From assembly GCA_903859155.1 (NCBI GenBank), contig CAIOLO010000028.1, forward strand, positions 1 through 64,000: DNA of 64,000 nucleotides, given 5' to 3'. This DNA is from an uncultured beta proteobacterium. Lineage in GTDB: Bacteria; Pseudomonadota; Gammaproteobacteria; Burkholderiales; SG8-39. A program made the position numbers and the translations under genes. The notes below the pieces were generated by a model. It searched no databases. It had not been told where the DNA came from and worked only from the letters and a program-made list of their open reading frames with translations. Within the stretch, counting starts at the first letter, position 1. Every line of letters starts with the position of its first letter. Shown here in pieces: positions 1 through 7,986 of this stretch.

Positions 1-2
1 CC

Positions 3-2447
3 GCCTCGCAAACCTCGTTCAACGGGCAAAAGATCCTGAATGGCGGCATCGGCAACGCCACGTTCCAGGTGGGCTCCAACGTCGGCGAGACCATCAGCGT
101 CGGATTCTCGACCAGCACCAGAATCACCGATATGGGCGCGCGGGCGTTGGCCAGCAGTGGCGTGCGCGTGGACAGCCTCATCACGGCTGCCTCAGCTGCC
201 GTTGCCGGTTCCTATGACGTGGGTTCGATTGCCGCCGGCTACGATTTCACCAACATCACCGCCGCCGCCGCCACCGTGACCACGGGCGTGATCGCGGCAA
301 ACAACTACTCGAGCATTGCAGCGACACATGGCACCGTGACCTCGGGTTCGGTGACGCCAACCAACTACTCCAGCATCGCGGCGACGAAGGCCACGCTGCA
401 TACCGAATCCATTGCACCGCATGACTATTCCTCGATAGCGGCGACCAAAGGAACGTCCCTGCAGGCCGGCGCTCTCGTGGGAACAGACTCCACCGCAGGA
501 GGAGCAGCGATCACCTTTACGGTTGGCGGTGACAGCGTTACTGTCGCGGCCGCAGACTACACGGGTGGCGGCGGTCTGGCAGCCCTGGTGACCGCCGTCC
601 AGACCGGTTTGGATGCGGCTGCAGCCGGCAAGTACGCTGCCTCAAACGTTGGCGGAAAACTTCAGATTCAGAGAGTGCTGGCAGCCACGGCCGGGCCGGA
701 CATAACGGTTGCTTCCGCCGGGGCCATTGCAGCCGGCATCACAGCGGGCGACGTTGTCACCCCCGGAGCAGTTCAAGATAACTCGGCCAACAAGACCTTT
801 ACCCTGGCCGGCCCTGGCGGCAGCGGCGCCGTGACCGTCAATTTGACTACGAACATCACCACCGTCGATCAAATGGTTACGGCCATCACCTCCAGCACCG
901 GCTACGGCACCAGCGGTGTGGTCGCCACCAACGACGGCTCTGGTCACGTCTTGCTGACCGCCTCGGTTGCGGGCGCGGGCAGCATCGTGGTCGGCGGCAC
1001 CGGTTCCACGATCCTTGAAAACGGCGTGGTAGCAGCGAACGTGGCTGGTGTCGCTCAAAACAACGCGGCGAACAAGACTTTCACCCTTGTCGGTTCCGCC
1101 GGCGTCGCCATGACCGTCAATTTGACTTCGAATATCACCAACGCAGCCGACCTGGTTGCGGCCATCGTCGGCAGCTCCGGCTACGGCGCCAGCGGGATGA
1201 CTGCTAGCGACGACACCCTGGGCCACGTCTTGCTGACCAACACTGCTGCGGGTGTCGGCAATGTCACCGTCGGCGGCGCGAACGCCAATATTCTGACTGC
1301 GAGTGAGGTGCGCGTCGGCGGTGCCGCTCAAGACAACTCCGCGAACAGGACCTTCACCCTCGGCGGCCCTGGCGGTACCACGATGACCGTGACGCTGAAT
1401 TCGAACATCACCACCGCCGCGAACATGGTTTCAGCCATTACCGGCAGCACCGGTTACGCCGGCAGCGGTGTCGTCGCGACCGATGCGGGCGGCGGCAAGG
1501 TTCTGCTGACGGCATCCAATGCGGGCGCGGGCGACGTCACCATCAGCGGCACGACACCGGCCATTCTGACCGCCGGCCAGTCGGTGGTCCACGGCATCGC
1601 CGCCAACAACCAGAATGCCGGGTTTACCATCGACACCCACGTGATCACCCTGACGACCGATGCCGACGATCAGGATGGACTGATCAGCCTGCTCCAGGGC
1701 AAACTGGATGTCGCGGCCGCCGGCGTCTACCAAGTTTCAGCCGGCAGCGGCACTGGCTTCAAGATCACCACCATTGCGGCCGGTGCGGCCAACCCCGCTG
1801 CCGTCGGCACCTTCACGGGCGCGGGCAATGCGGACTTCGGCAGTGGCACGGCCGTGGCCGGTGCCGCTGGGCATGCGGGTGCGAGTCTCGACCTTGCCGC
1901 GGGCGACCTGAGCATTGCGCTCGGCGGAGGCGATGCAGTCGCCGTCACCGGACTGTTCACCACCGCCGCACAACTGGTCAACGCCATCAATTCCAACGTC
2001 CAGGGGGTGTATGCCTCTGTCAACTCGGGCAATGGAAAGCTGGAACTGTCTTCTTCGCAGGACATCACGCTGGCAGGGTTGAACTCGGCTGCTACCGAAC
2101 TCGCGTTCGGCGCTACCAGCTTCGCTGCCGACGGCGATCTCAGCACCGGCAACACGCTGAACGTGGCGAACGCTGAAAGTCTGATCCAGCGCGTCGATTC
2201 CGCCCTGGAGACGGTGAGCACCCTGCGCAGCACCTTCGGTGCGGTTCAAAACCGCTTCGAATCGACCATGGCCAACCTGATGGGTACGAGCGAAAACCTG
2301 ACGGCTGCGCGTAGCCGGATTGTGGATACGGACTTCGCCCAGGAGACGGCGAACCTGACCCGCAATCAGATTCTGCAACAAGCCGGTATCGCGATGCTGG
2401 CGCAAGCGAACGCACTGCCGCAAAGCGTGCTCTCGCTGCTGAAGTAG
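3..2447 (+). CDS. fliC: Flagellin, N-terminus cut by window edge
   Basis: Structural subunit of the flagellar filament, exported by the flagellar type III system. The frame is open from base 3 without a start, so the true N-terminus lies outside the window. The first residues (FNGQKIL, then ATFQVG near base 65) are the end of the conserved N-terminal D1 region. The last ~90 residues, from about base 2170 ([16 protein letters not shown], then [15 protein letters not shown]), are the conserved C-terminal D1/D0 helices. Between them lie about 700 residues of Ala/Gly/Thr/Val-rich variable domain with two families of internal repeats. More than 815 residues are visible, which is large for a flagellin (commonly 270-600). 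Family assignment is certain; the role of the enlarged outer domain is not known. Confidence 0.97.
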   Translation, partial: ASQTSFNGQKILNGGIGNATFQVGSNVGETISVGFSTSTRITDMGARALASSGVRVDSLITAASAAVAGSYDVGSIAAGYDFTNITAAAATVTTGVIAANNYSSIAATHGTVTSGSVTPTNYSSIAATKATLHTESIAPHDYSSIAATKGTSLQAGALVGTDSTAGGAAITFTVGGDSVTVAAADYTGGGGLAALVTAVQTGLDAAAAGKYAASNVGGKLQIQRVLAATAGPDITVASAGAIAAGITAGDVVTPGAVQDNSANKTFTLAGPGGSGAVTVNLTTNITTVDQMVTAITSSTGYGTSGVVATNDGSGHVLLTASVAGAGSIVVGGTGSTILENGVVAANVAGVAQNNAANKTFTLVGSAGVAMTVNLTSNITNAADLVAAIVGSSGYGASGMTASDDTLGHVLLTNTAAGVGNVTVGGANANILTASEVRVGGAAQDNSANRTFTLGGPGGTTMTVTLNSNITTAANMVSAITGSTGYAGSGVVATDAGGGKVLLTASNAGAGDVTISGTTPAILTAGQSVVHGIAANNQNAGFTIDTHVITLTTDADDQDGLISLLQGKLDVAAAGVYQVSAGSGTGFKITTIAAGAANPAAVGTFTGAGNADFGSGTAVAGAAGHAGASLDLAAGDLSIALGGGDAVAVTGLFTTAAQLVNAINSNVQGVYASVNSGNGKLELSSSQDITLAGLNSAATELAFGATSFAADGDLSTGNTLNVANAESLIQRVDSALETVSTLRSTFGAVQNRFESTMANLMGTSENLTAARSRIVDTDFAQETANLTRNQILQQAGIAMLAQANALPQSVLSLLK
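297..455 (+). repeat. Three 20-residue in-frame repeats in flagellin
   Basis: The motif YSSIAAT starts at bases 306, 366 and 426, an exact 60-nt period. Each repeat is of the form NYSSIAAT followed by a more variable stretch rich in Thr and Ser. An older, degraded copy ([12 protein letters not shown]) may precede them. Codon choice differs between copies, so they are not a recent slippage product. Confidence 0.8.
768..1595 (+). repeat. Three ~91-residue in-frame repeats in flagellin
   Basis: Three consecutive units begin at about bases 768, 1050 and 1323, each opening with [12 protein letters not shown] or a close variant. Each continues through a [10 protein letters not shown]-like strand, a GYGxSG turn and a HVLLT strand. 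Units are about 273-282 nt. They look like tandem beta-rich domains on the outer face of the filament (inference). Confidence 0.8.
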
Positions 2448-2461
2448 GCGGCATGAAGGTC

Positions 2462-2490
2462 TCCCCGGCCGGTAGCACTTCGGCCGGGGA
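2462..2490 (+). terminator. Hairpin after flagellin
   Basis: A perfect 10-bp stem (TCCCCGGCCG paired with CGGCCGGGGA) around a 9-nt loop starts 15 bp after the flagellin stop. It is followed only by a short CTTTC, so it may attenuate or stabilise the fliC mRNA before flaG rather than fully terminate. Confidence 0.55.
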
Positions 2491-2517
2491 CTTTCAGCCC
2501 CGACAAGGACATTGATC

Positions 2518-2898
2518 ATGAACATCCAGATCGGTAAAGTTACACCACCGTCGGACGGATCGACCGCAGTGCGGGCGGGCCCTTCGTCTGGATCGAACGT
2601 TGCAACAGCAGCGGCCCCACCACCCCGCGCAGCAATCCCGGCGGCTCAAACCACGGCCACGGCCCAAGCGCTGAATATCGATGCCGCCAGACAGGTCGCG
2701 AGCCAGATCAACGACTTTCTCAAGTCATCGGCTGCGGAAATGCAGTTCTCGGTGGACAGCGAGTCCGACCGGGTGGTGGTGCGCATCATCGACACCGCGA
2801 CCAACCAAGTCATCCGGCAGATGCCGTCGGAAGAAATGCTCGCCATCTCGAGGTCGCTGGACAAGTTGACCGGATTGCTGGTGCAACAGAAGGCCTGA
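2518..2898 (+). CDS. flaG: FlaG family flagellar protein
   Basis: Small protein of the FlaG family, which in other bacteria influences filament length. It is encoded next to flagellin in many betaproteobacteria. The conserved C-terminal half is visible (residues ~55-126: a helix AARQVASQINDFLKSS, then VDSESDRVVVRIIDT and a final helix ending in GLLVQQKA). The N-terminal 45 residues are Pro/Ala-rich and probably disordered. ATG at 2518 has AAGGA 8 bp upstream, better than the TTG two codons earlier. The gene lies 70 bp after fliC and is followed by a strong terminator. Confidence 0.9.
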   Translation: MNIQIGKVTPPSDGSTAVRAGPSSGSNVATAAAPPPRAAIPAAQTTATAQALNIDAARQVASQINDFLKSSAAEMQFSVDSESDRVVVRIIDTATNQVIRQMPSEEMLAISRSLDKLTGLLVQQKA

Positions 2899-2940
2899 CT
2901 GGCCGGGCGCCAAACTCTTAAACGGCGTCAAACCCTCACC

Positions 2941-2979
2941 ATCCCGCGCAGGCCGCAACGGCTTGCGCGGGATTTTTTT
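2941..2979 (+). terminator. Rho-independent terminator after flaG
   Basis: A perfect 10-bp stem (ATCCCGCGCA paired with TGCGCGGGAT), with an inner GCC/GGC extension, runs directly into seven T residues. This closes the fliC-flaG unit before the TA pair. Confidence 0.9.
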
Positions 2980-3071
2980 GTGGTGATTTCTGCCCTGCCC
3001 CCAATTAGACATGAACGCAACGGGGCAAAGAATCCATTTCACTTGCATCTTCGAAGGTGCAATTCACGCCC

Positions 3072-3100
3072 TTGATGTGTAGTCTCTGTGTGACTACAAT
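3072..3100 (+). promoter_or_regulatory. Sigma-70 promoter with operator palindrome for the TA pair
   Basis: TTGATG (3072-3077) and TACAAT (3095-3100) are separated by 17 bp. The inverted repeat TGTAGTC/GACTACA (3078-3098) fills the spacer and overlaps the -10 box. This arrangement is typical of an autorepressed type II TA operon: antitoxin bound here would block RNA polymerase. Confidence 0.75.
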
Positions 3101-3133
3101 GACATCCTGAAAAACCAGATTGAAGGCATTGCA

Positions 3134-3391
3134 ATGAATACTTACGTGAGGGCGCGGATCGATACCGCGACAAAAGAAAGCGCCGCCGAGGCCCTGGAAG
3201 CGATGGGCCTGTCTATCTCCGACGCCATCCGCCTGCTGATGCTGCGGGTCGCTGATGAAAAGCGCCTGCCCTTTGAGGTAAAAGTCCCTAATGCCACTAC
3301 CCGCAAGGCCATGACAGAACTGGATGCGGGCAAGGGCAAGCGATTCAACACGCTCAAAGCTCTGATGGCCGACTTGAATGCGGAAGATTGA
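3134..3391 (+). CDS. RelB/DinJ family antitoxin
   Basis: Predicted 85-residue antitoxin of a type II system. The N-terminal ribbon-helix-helix region (TYVRARIDTATKESAAEAL, then GLSISDAIRLLM) matches RelB/DinJ proteins that bind operator DNA as dimers. The C-terminal tail would wrap the toxin. It overlaps the toxin gene by 14 bp and has an operator palindrome in its promoter. The pair sits between the flaG terminator and the fliD promoter, a neutral site inside the flagellar locus, which suggests insertion. Confidence 0.9.
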   Translation: MNTYVRARIDTATKESAAEALEAMGLSISDAIRLLMLRVADEKRLPFEVKVPNATTRKAMTELDAGKGKRFNTLKALMADLNAED

Positions 3392-3674
3392 ACGGGCAAC
3401 AAGCTTCCGCCGGGATTACAAGCGGATGAAAGCAACCCCGCACCATAGGAAGGATGGGGAGGCCTTGGTAGTAGCCGCTTTGGCATTGTTGATGGCATTG
3501 TTGATGGCAGATGAGCCATTGCCCGAAAAATGCCGCGACCACGCCCTGACGGGGGATTGGGCAGGTTACCGCGAATGCCATCTTAAGCCCGACTTGCTGC
3601 TGATTTACTCCAAGCGAGATACCAATACCTTGGCACTGGCGCGGCTTGGCTCGCATAGCGAGCTATTTGGCTAG
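3378..3674 (+). CDS. yafQ: YafQ-like mRNA interferase toxin
   Basis: Predicted ribosome-dependent endoribonuclease of the RelE/YafQ fold, 98 residues. Residues matching E. coli YafQ catalytic positions are present: His in RDH, His in ECH, Asp in KPD, and His and Phe in SHSELF. The Trp that normally follows KPD (PDW) is Leu here. The helix before PLPEK carries a duplicated ALLM caused by a 12-bp tandem repeat, making the protein about four residues longer than relatives. Both oddities could weaken the toxin. Family assignment is firm; activity is uncertain. Confidence 0.88.
   Translation: MRKIERATSFRRDYKRMKATPHHRKDGEALVVAALALLMALLMADEPLPEKCRDHALTGDWAGYRECHLKPDLLLIYSKRDTNTLALARLGSHSELFG
3483..3506 (+). 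repeat. 12-bp tandem duplication inside yafQ
   Basis: GCATTGTTGATG occurs twice back to back (3483-3494 and 3495-3506), followed by GCA. It encodes ALLM twice. Being identical and in frame, it looks recent and could expand or contract by slippage. Confidence 0.85.
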
Positions 3675-3784
3675 AGCAGCCTTCCTCCAAGCAATCAGCC
3701 ATCTGCAAAGCACGATAGTTCCGACGGCGCATCGCTGCGTCGGCCCGGCGGCCGCGGCAAAAGCGAGGCATTTGGGCATGTAAT

Positions 3785-3812
3785 TAAAGCTTTGATCCGC
3801 CACGGTCGATAT
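3785..3812 (+). promoter_or_regulatory. Sigma-28 (FliA) promoter of fliD
   Basis: TAAAGCTT, 12 bp, GTCGATAT. This closely matches the FliA consensus TAAAGTTT-N11-GCCGATAA. It lies 35 bp before the fliD ATG and is repeated almost identically at 7912-7939 before the second fliT. Confidence 0.8.
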
Positions 3813-3847
3813 TAGGCTATGGCTGTTTTGATCACAGAGGTGGGACT

Positions 3848-5305
3848 ATGGCAGTGAGCTTGCCCGGCATCACCAGCACCGGCACCCTGAATGCACCCGG
3901 CGTAGGCTCGGGCCTCGATGTCAAGAGCTTGATCACCCAGTTGATGGCGGTGGAACAGCGACCGCTCACCCAGTTGGCCACCCAGGAAGCCAAGTACCAG
4001 GCCAAGCTCTCCAGCCTGGGCTCGATCAAAGGGGCACTGTCCTCGTTGCAGTCGGCCGCACAGGCATTGGTAACCGCGGGCAGCGCCAGCTACTCGACAT
4101 CGGTCAGCGACAGCGCGGTGTTGACAGCCACGGCAAGCACTAGCGCGATCGCAGGCAACTATTCAGTCAGTGTCGATGGTTCGAAGCTGGCGCAGGGGCA
4201 GAAACTGGTCGCACCAGGCAAAGCCAGCAGCAGCGCGACCATTGGCGCGGGCGCCAGCACCACGGTGACGCTTACGCTGGGCACCATCAGCAAAGTGGCC
4301 CCGGTTGGCGGACAGTACGTACGCGCCGATTTCACGCCCAATGCGAGCAAAACACCCGTAAGCCTGACCATCGACAGCAGCAACAACACGCTGGCCGGCA
4401 TCCGTGATGCCATCAATGCGGCCAATACCGGTGTCAGCGCCAGCATCATCAATGACGGCAGCGACCACCCCTATCGCCTGGCGCTCACCTCGAACGCTAC
4501 CGGCGCGGTGAGCAGCATGAAAGTGACGGTAAGCGGCGACGCTTCGATCTCCTCCCTGCTGACCTACGACCCGACCGCCGATTCGCAGAATTTCAACGAA
4601 ACGCAGACCGCTCAGAACGCCTTGTTCACCGTGGACGGGGTGAGCATCAGTTCGGCCACCAACACGGTCTCCGACGCCATCCCCGGCGTGACGCTGAAGC
4701 TCGCCAACAAAACCGGCATCAACCCGGTGACCGTTTCAGTCGAGCGCACCGGCAGCAGCCTTAGCTCCGCCCTTAATGCCATCGTCTCGGCCTACAACAG
4801 CGCCAATACCACCATCGCCAACGCCACGGCAAAGGGCGCGGTAATGCAGGGCGAAAATGGGGTTCTTGCGCTGCAGCGCCAGGTGCGCGCCATCCTCGCC
4901 GGCGCGCGGCAGACCGGCGGCGGCTACACCACAATGTCGCAACTGGGTATCGCGTTTCAGACCGATGGTTCCCTCAAACTCGACTCGGCCAAGCTCAGCG
5001 CCGCGCTATCGGCAAACCTGGTCGATGTTTCTTCGCTGGCCAGTGCCATTGGCAGCGCTTTAAAAACCGCCGCAGACAACATGCTGGGAACCACCGGGCC
5101 GCTTTCCAGCCAAACCACGGGACTCAACCGCTCCATCACCGCCATCGGCTCGCGCCGCACCAACCTGCAGGTTCGCCTGGACGCGACGCAGGCGCGCTAC
5201 CAGAAGCAGTTTTCCGCGCTGGACACGCTGATAAGCAGCATGAACACAACCAGCACGTTCCTGACTCAGCAACTGGCCAACCTGCCCGGCTCCACCACCA
5301 AATAA
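3848..5305 (+). CDS. fliD: Flagellar filament cap protein FliD
   Basis: Pentameric cap at the filament tip that folds incoming flagellin; 485 residues. The N-terminal GVGSGLDVKSLITQLM segment is the family hallmark. The C-terminal ~120 residues (GPLSSQTTGLNRSI, then a heptad-rich helix ending in STFLTQQLANL) match the other conserved D0/D1 helix. The middle is a variable Ala/Ser/Thr-rich domain. ATG 3848 is preceded by GAGGTG. It heads fliD-fliS-fliT from a sigma-28 promoter. Its promoter and first codons recur at 7889-7986 as part of a partial duplication. Confidence 0.95.
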   Translation: MAVSLPGITSTGTLNAPGVGSGLDVKSLITQLMAVEQRPLTQLATQEAKYQAKLSSLGSIKGALSSLQSAAQALVTAGSASYSTSVSDSAVLTATASTSAIAGNYSVSVDGSKLAQGQKLVAPGKASSSATIGAGASTTVTLTLGTISKVAPVGGQYVRADFTPNASKTPVSLTIDSSNNTLAGIRDAINAANTGVSASIINDGSDHPYRLALTSNATGAVSSMKVTVSGDASISSLLTYDPTADSQNFNETQTAQNALFTVDGVSISSATNTVSDAIPGVTLKLANKTGINPVTVSVERTGSSLSSALNAIVSAYNSANTTIANATAKGAVMQGENGVLALQRQVRAILAGARQTGGGYTTMSQLGIAFQTDGSLKLDSAKLSAALSANLVDVSSLASAIGSALKTAADNMLGTTGPLSSQTTGLNRSITAIGSRRTNLQVRLDATQARYQKQFSALDTLISSMNTTSTFLTQQLANLPGSTTK

Positions 5306-5320
5306 CCAAGGATCAGGTCC

Positions 5321-6019
5321 ATGTTTACCGCGAATCCCAGTTCGGTACTGAATGCCTACCGCAACACCGGCGTCGAATCGATCACAACCTCGGCCGCCCC
5401 GCATCAACTGGTGCTGCTGCTGTTCAACGGCGCGCGCGCTGCCGTGGCCGCAGCGCGCGGCCATATGCTGCGCAAGGAGATCGCCGCCAAGGGAACGGCC
5501 ATTTCCCAGGCGATGTCGATTATCGACGGCGGACTCAAAGCCAGCCTGGATTTGAAAGTCGGCGGTGAAATGGCACAGAATCTGTCCGACCTGTATGTGT
5601 ACATGGGCCAGCGCCTGTTTCACGCCAACCTCAAAAACGATGCCGAAGCCCTTGACGAAGTGGCGAAATTGCTGGAGCAATTAGGCGGCGCATGGGAGAT
5701 CATTGGCGCGAAAAAACCACCGGCGCTACCTGCAGCTGCGCCGAAGAGTGCCGCCTCAATGACCTATGGCTCCGGGAGCAGCGCACCGGGTCGCGCTGCG
5801 CCACAGGCCGCGCCGACAAACTCCGCCGCGCCGACCAGCGCTGCCCCGCCGGCCCCAGCGGCGAAGACGACCTCAGCGGCGAATGCTGCCTCAGCGGCGA
5901 AGACGACCTCAGCGGCCAAGGCGGCCTCGCCAGTGCCCGCGCCTGCGCAACAAACCGACACCCCCGCGCCCAACCCGGCGCTGCGCAACCGCGTTTCTGC
6001 CGCTTACGGAGCCTTCTGA
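5321..6019 (+). CDS. fliS: Flagellin chaperone FliS with long C-terminal tail
   Basis: Cytosolic export chaperone for flagellin. Residues 1-128 are a normal FliS four-helix fold (NAYRNTGVESITTSAAPHQL, then LLLFNGARAAV). Usual FliS length is 120-140 residues; here about 100 extra residues follow, nearly all Ala, Pro, Ser and Thr. They include a 12-residue unit (AKTTSAANAASA) repeated once in DNA near 5868-5935. The tail ends in NRVSAAYGAF, a motif also retained at the end of the scar ORF at 7975. The gene is 15 bp after fliD and 3 bp before fliT. The function of the tail is unknown. Confidence 0.92.
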   Translation: MFTANPSSVLNAYRNTGVESITTSAAPHQLVLLLFNGARAAVAAARGHMLRKEIAAKGTAISQAMSIIDGGLKASLDLKVGGEMAQNLSDLYVYMGQRLFHANLKNDAEALDEVAKLLEQLGGAWEIIGAKKPPALPAAAPKSAASMTYGSGSSAPGRAAPQAAPTNSAAPTSAAPPAPAAKTTSAANAASAAKTTSAAKAASPVPAPAQQTDTPAPNPALRNRVSAAYGAF

Positions 6020-6022
6020 AAC

Positions 6023-6346
6023 ATGCCCGCTTACGAACACATTCTCCAGACCTACGGCTCGCTGGCAGCAAAATCCGGGCAGATGCTCGATGCCGCGCGC
6101 AACGGCGACTGGGAGCGGCTGATTGAACTGGAGCAGGATTGCCGTGCCATCGCCGCGACGCTCAAGCGTGTGGAGCACGGCACCGCCGGCCCCGATGCCG
6201 CTTACCTCGAACGCAAGGCCGAACTCATCCACAAGGTACTTGCCGACGACGCGGAGGTGCGCAAACACGCCGAACCGCGGATGACCAAACTCCAGACTTA
6301 CATCCTCAGCACACGCGCGCAGGACAAGTCGCAGCAAGTGCATTAA
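6023..6346 (+). CDS. fliT: Flagellar chaperone FliT, first copy
   Basis: Predicted FliD-specific export chaperone and, in enterics, an FlhDC antagonist. 107 residues, all-helical, with the LERKAELIHKVLADDAEVR segment typical of FliT. The second copy at 8101 is about 75-80% identical and starts with the same 17 residues. The gene is directly after fliS. It is followed by a GC-rich hairpin and then by inserted TA genes. Confidence 0.88.
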   Translation: MPAYEHILQTYGSLAAKSGQMLDAARNGDWERLIELEQDCRAIAATLKRVEHGTAGPDAAYLERKAELIHKVLADDAEVRKHAEPRMTKLQTYILSTRAQDKSQQVH

Positions 6347-6347
6347 A

Positions 6348-6367
6348 CCGGCGCTGAAAAGCGCCGG
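6348..6367 (+). terminator. Hairpin after first fliT
   Basis: Perfect 8-bp stem CCGGCGCT/AGCGCCGG with a GAAA tetraloop, 2 bp after the fliT stop. No T-run follows, so termination is uncertain. mRNA 3'-end protection is the alternative. Confidence 0.5.
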
Positions 6368-6587
6368 GAAAGCGGGTAGTCATTCCTGCATACATGCGAC
6401 GATATCGGATGAGCAGCAAGTCTGCGAGCATGTTCAGGCCCTCGACTAATTCATCCGTTTGCAACTGGCCGGATCAGACTGTGATCTGAACATTCGCGCT
6501 TGGGCTTCAGGTCAAATCGGCTATGAATCAATCGCTTGGAAGCGCTTTCACAAAATAAATCGAGCACTATTCCATCAATTGCTTTGA

Positions 6588-6613
6588 TACCATTTTATGC
6601 TACCATTTCAGCA
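6588..6613 (+). promoter_or_regulatory. Direct-repeat element at the start of hicA
   Basis: Two adjacent 13-bp units (TACCATTTTATGC and TACCATTTCAGCA) end at the hicA start codon. This is a plausible HicB operator. No Shine-Dalgarno sequence is visible between it and the ATG, so hicA may be leaderless or weakly translated. Confidence 0.45.
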
Positions 6614-6867
6614 TGAAACGCAGGCACCAACGTACCCTGGAATCGATCTTCGCTCGGCCGGTCTCGGCAAATGTCCGCTGGACAGACATCGAGGCGCTGT
6701 TCCGGGAACTCGGTGCAGAGTTTGAACAGCGGGAAGGCTCGCGCGTCGAAGTCTTTCTATTCGGTTTGGTGCGGGTATTTCATCGCCCCCACCCTTCACC
6801 GAATACCGACAAGGGCGCGATCGCCGCAATTCGCAAATGGCTGGAAGAGAACGGAGTGAAACCATGA
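6613..6867 (+). CDS. hicA: HicA-like toxin
   Basis: Small basic protein of 84 residues resembling the HicA mRNA interferase family (double-stranded-RNA-binding-like fold). The core REGSRVEVFLFG, then VRVFHRPH, and the C-terminal helix IRKWLEENGVKP are recognisable. The position usually holding catalytic His (GSH) is Arg here (GSR), which also occurs in a HicA subgroup. It overlaps the antitoxin by ATGA, so translation is coupled. The gene lies between the first fliT and a duplicated flagellar promoter. Confidence 0.8.
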   Translation: MKRRHQRTLESIFARPVSANVRWTDIEALFRELGAEFEQREGSRVEVFLFGLVRVFHRPHPSPNTDKGAIAAIRKWLEENGVKP

Positions 6868-7202
6868 ACACCATGACGATTGGAGGTTATCAGGCTGTCA
6901 TTGCCTTCGACTCTGACATTCAAATGTTCAGGGGCGAGTTCATTGGACTCAATGGCGGGGCCGACTTTTACGCCGCCGACGTCGAAGGACTGAAACACGA
7001 GGGCGAAATTTCACTGCGCGTGTTTTTCGAAGCCTGCGAGCGTCGCGGCCTCGAACCGCGCAAGCACTTCTCGGGAAAATTCTCTCTGAGGGTCGACCCG
7101 GCTACGCACGAGGCTGCAGCCATCGCCGCCGCCGCTCACGGTCAGAGCCTGAACCAATGGGCTGCCGAAGCCATCAAGCAGGCCGCGCTGCAGCAGTCGT
7201 AG
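6864..7202 (+). CDS. hicB: HicB-like antitoxin
   Basis: 112-residue partner of the upstream toxin. A degenerate RNase H-like N-terminal part (GYQAVIAFDSD, then FRGEFIGL) is followed by a C-terminal ribbon-helix-helix of the GKFSLRVDPATHEAA, GQSLNQWAAEAI type that binds the operator. ATG 6864 overlaps the hicA stop. Just downstream, on the other strand, is the broken end of a DUF5615 gene, so this pair may have landed in or beside another TA system. Confidence 0.85.
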   Translation: MNTMTIGGYQAVIAFDSDIQMFRGEFIGLNGGADFYAADVEGLKHEGEISLRVFFEACERRGLEPRKHFSGKFSLRVDPATHEAAAIAAAAHGQSLNQWAAEAIKQAALQQS

Positions 7203-7402
7203 TGCCCACTCAGGTAGCAACATTCTTGGAAATCAGAATCCTTCGACACGATGATGTATCCGTTGGCGCCTGCGTATTTCCACACCTCGGTATCGTCAGC
7301 CCTGTCCAGCCCGACATCCTGGACATGTGTGGATTCCGGGAAAATATCCGACAGCCGACTTGCGAGCAACGGGGACAGGTTCTGGTCGAAAAGCAGCTTC
7401 AC
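7142..7402 (-). pseudogene. Truncated DUF5615 (PIN-like) toxin
   Basis: From GTG 7402 the first ~59 residues match DUF5615 proteins, PIN-like putative RNases paired with DUF433 antitoxins (LLFDQNLSPLLASRL, then VGLDRADD, then IIVSKDSDF). Homology stops at about base 7228; the rest (CCYLSGHYDCC onward) is unrelated and runs into the 3' end of hicB. Family members are about 110 residues, so roughly half is lost. The DEDD-like acidic residues of the N-terminal half remain, but the fold is incomplete, so I call it a remnant. Confidence 0.75.
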
Positions 7403-7404
7403 AC

Positions 7405-7623
7405 CTAGGCAACGAGCTGTCCGCGCTCACGGTCTGCGGCGTATGCAAGGCACGCTTGGATATCCTCGCGCGTCAAGTACGGAAAGTCGCGCAACACCTC
7501 GTCTATGCTCATGCCGGAGGCAAGGTAGTCGAGGACATCGTAGGGGGTGATACGCATCCCGCGAATGCAGGGTTTGCCGCTGCGCTTTCCCGGCTCAATA
7601 CTGATGATGTCGCGATAATTCAT
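7405..7623 (-). CDS. DUF433 family antitoxin
   Basis: 72-residue protein matching the DUF433 family (ISIEPGKRSGKPCIRGMRIT, then DVLDYLASGMS, then LTREDIQACLAYAA). The family has a helix-turn-helix fold and is usually encoded immediately before a DUF5615 toxin. Here its TAG is 2 bp before the GTG of the truncated toxin, as in intact pairs. ATG 7623 is chosen because homology begins exactly there; the upstream extension shows no similarity. It is probably an orphan antitoxin after loss of its toxin. Confidence 0.85.
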   Translation of the reverse strand: MNYRDIISIEPGKRSGKPCIRGMRITPYDVLDYLASGMSIDEVLRDFPYLTREDIQACLAYAADRERGQLVA

Positions 7624-7888
7624 GGACGTATTCCCCAAGCCGGCCGACCGGACGATTATTTTTTGGTGGCAACATCCACCAGCGAAGGCACAAAGGCATG
7701 ACCGGTTTGCAAGACGCACGACACGGACCAAAAATTGCGGGCGCAGTGCGATTTTCGATTCCAGCGTCTCAGTCAGGCGCATGCCCCCATAAACCGGCAT
7801 TCAGTAACGAAAACAACAGGGTATGAATACTTCCCGGATAGAGATCCCGGTGACCATGTTCACCGACGCGAACCGGGCATAGTCTAAC

Positions 7889-7986
7889 AGCGAGGTATTT
7901 AGGCGGGTAATTAAAGCTTTGACCCTCCCTGGTCGATATTAGGCTATGGCTGATTCGATCACCGAGGCGAGTTTATGGCTGTGAGC
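7889..7986 (+). repeat. Duplicated fliD promoter and first codons
   Basis: About 98 bp closely matching 3762-3859, from AGCGAGG through TAATTAAAGCTTTG, GGTCGATATTAGGCTATGGCTG and ATGGC.GTGAGCTT. It includes the sigma-28 boxes and the first five fliD codons. Beyond codon 5 the similarity ends. Together with the fliS tail and fliT that follow, it is the left part of an internally deleted copy of fliDST. Confidence 0.9.
7912..7939 (+). promoter_or_regulatory. Duplicated sigma-28 promoter
   Basis: TAAAGCTT, 12 bp, GTCGATAT: both boxes are identical to those before fliD, while the spacer has diverged. It probably drives the scar ORF, second fliT, fliK-like, flhB-like and perhaps ycgR as a late operon. 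Confidence 0.75.

Noticed and set aside
642-2525. Long open frames on the minus strand opposite flagellin
   Set aside because: They mirror the codon pattern of fliC in a GC-rich sequence, resemble no family and have no ribosome site.
3721-3743. GC-rich hairpin before fliD as a terminator of the TA pair
   Set aside because: Only a 6-bp stem with a long loop and no T-run.
5764-6126. Alternative-frame ORFs in the fliS tail
   Set aside because: They arise from repetitive GC-rich codons of the Ala/Pro tail; the fliS frame has the conserved core and position.
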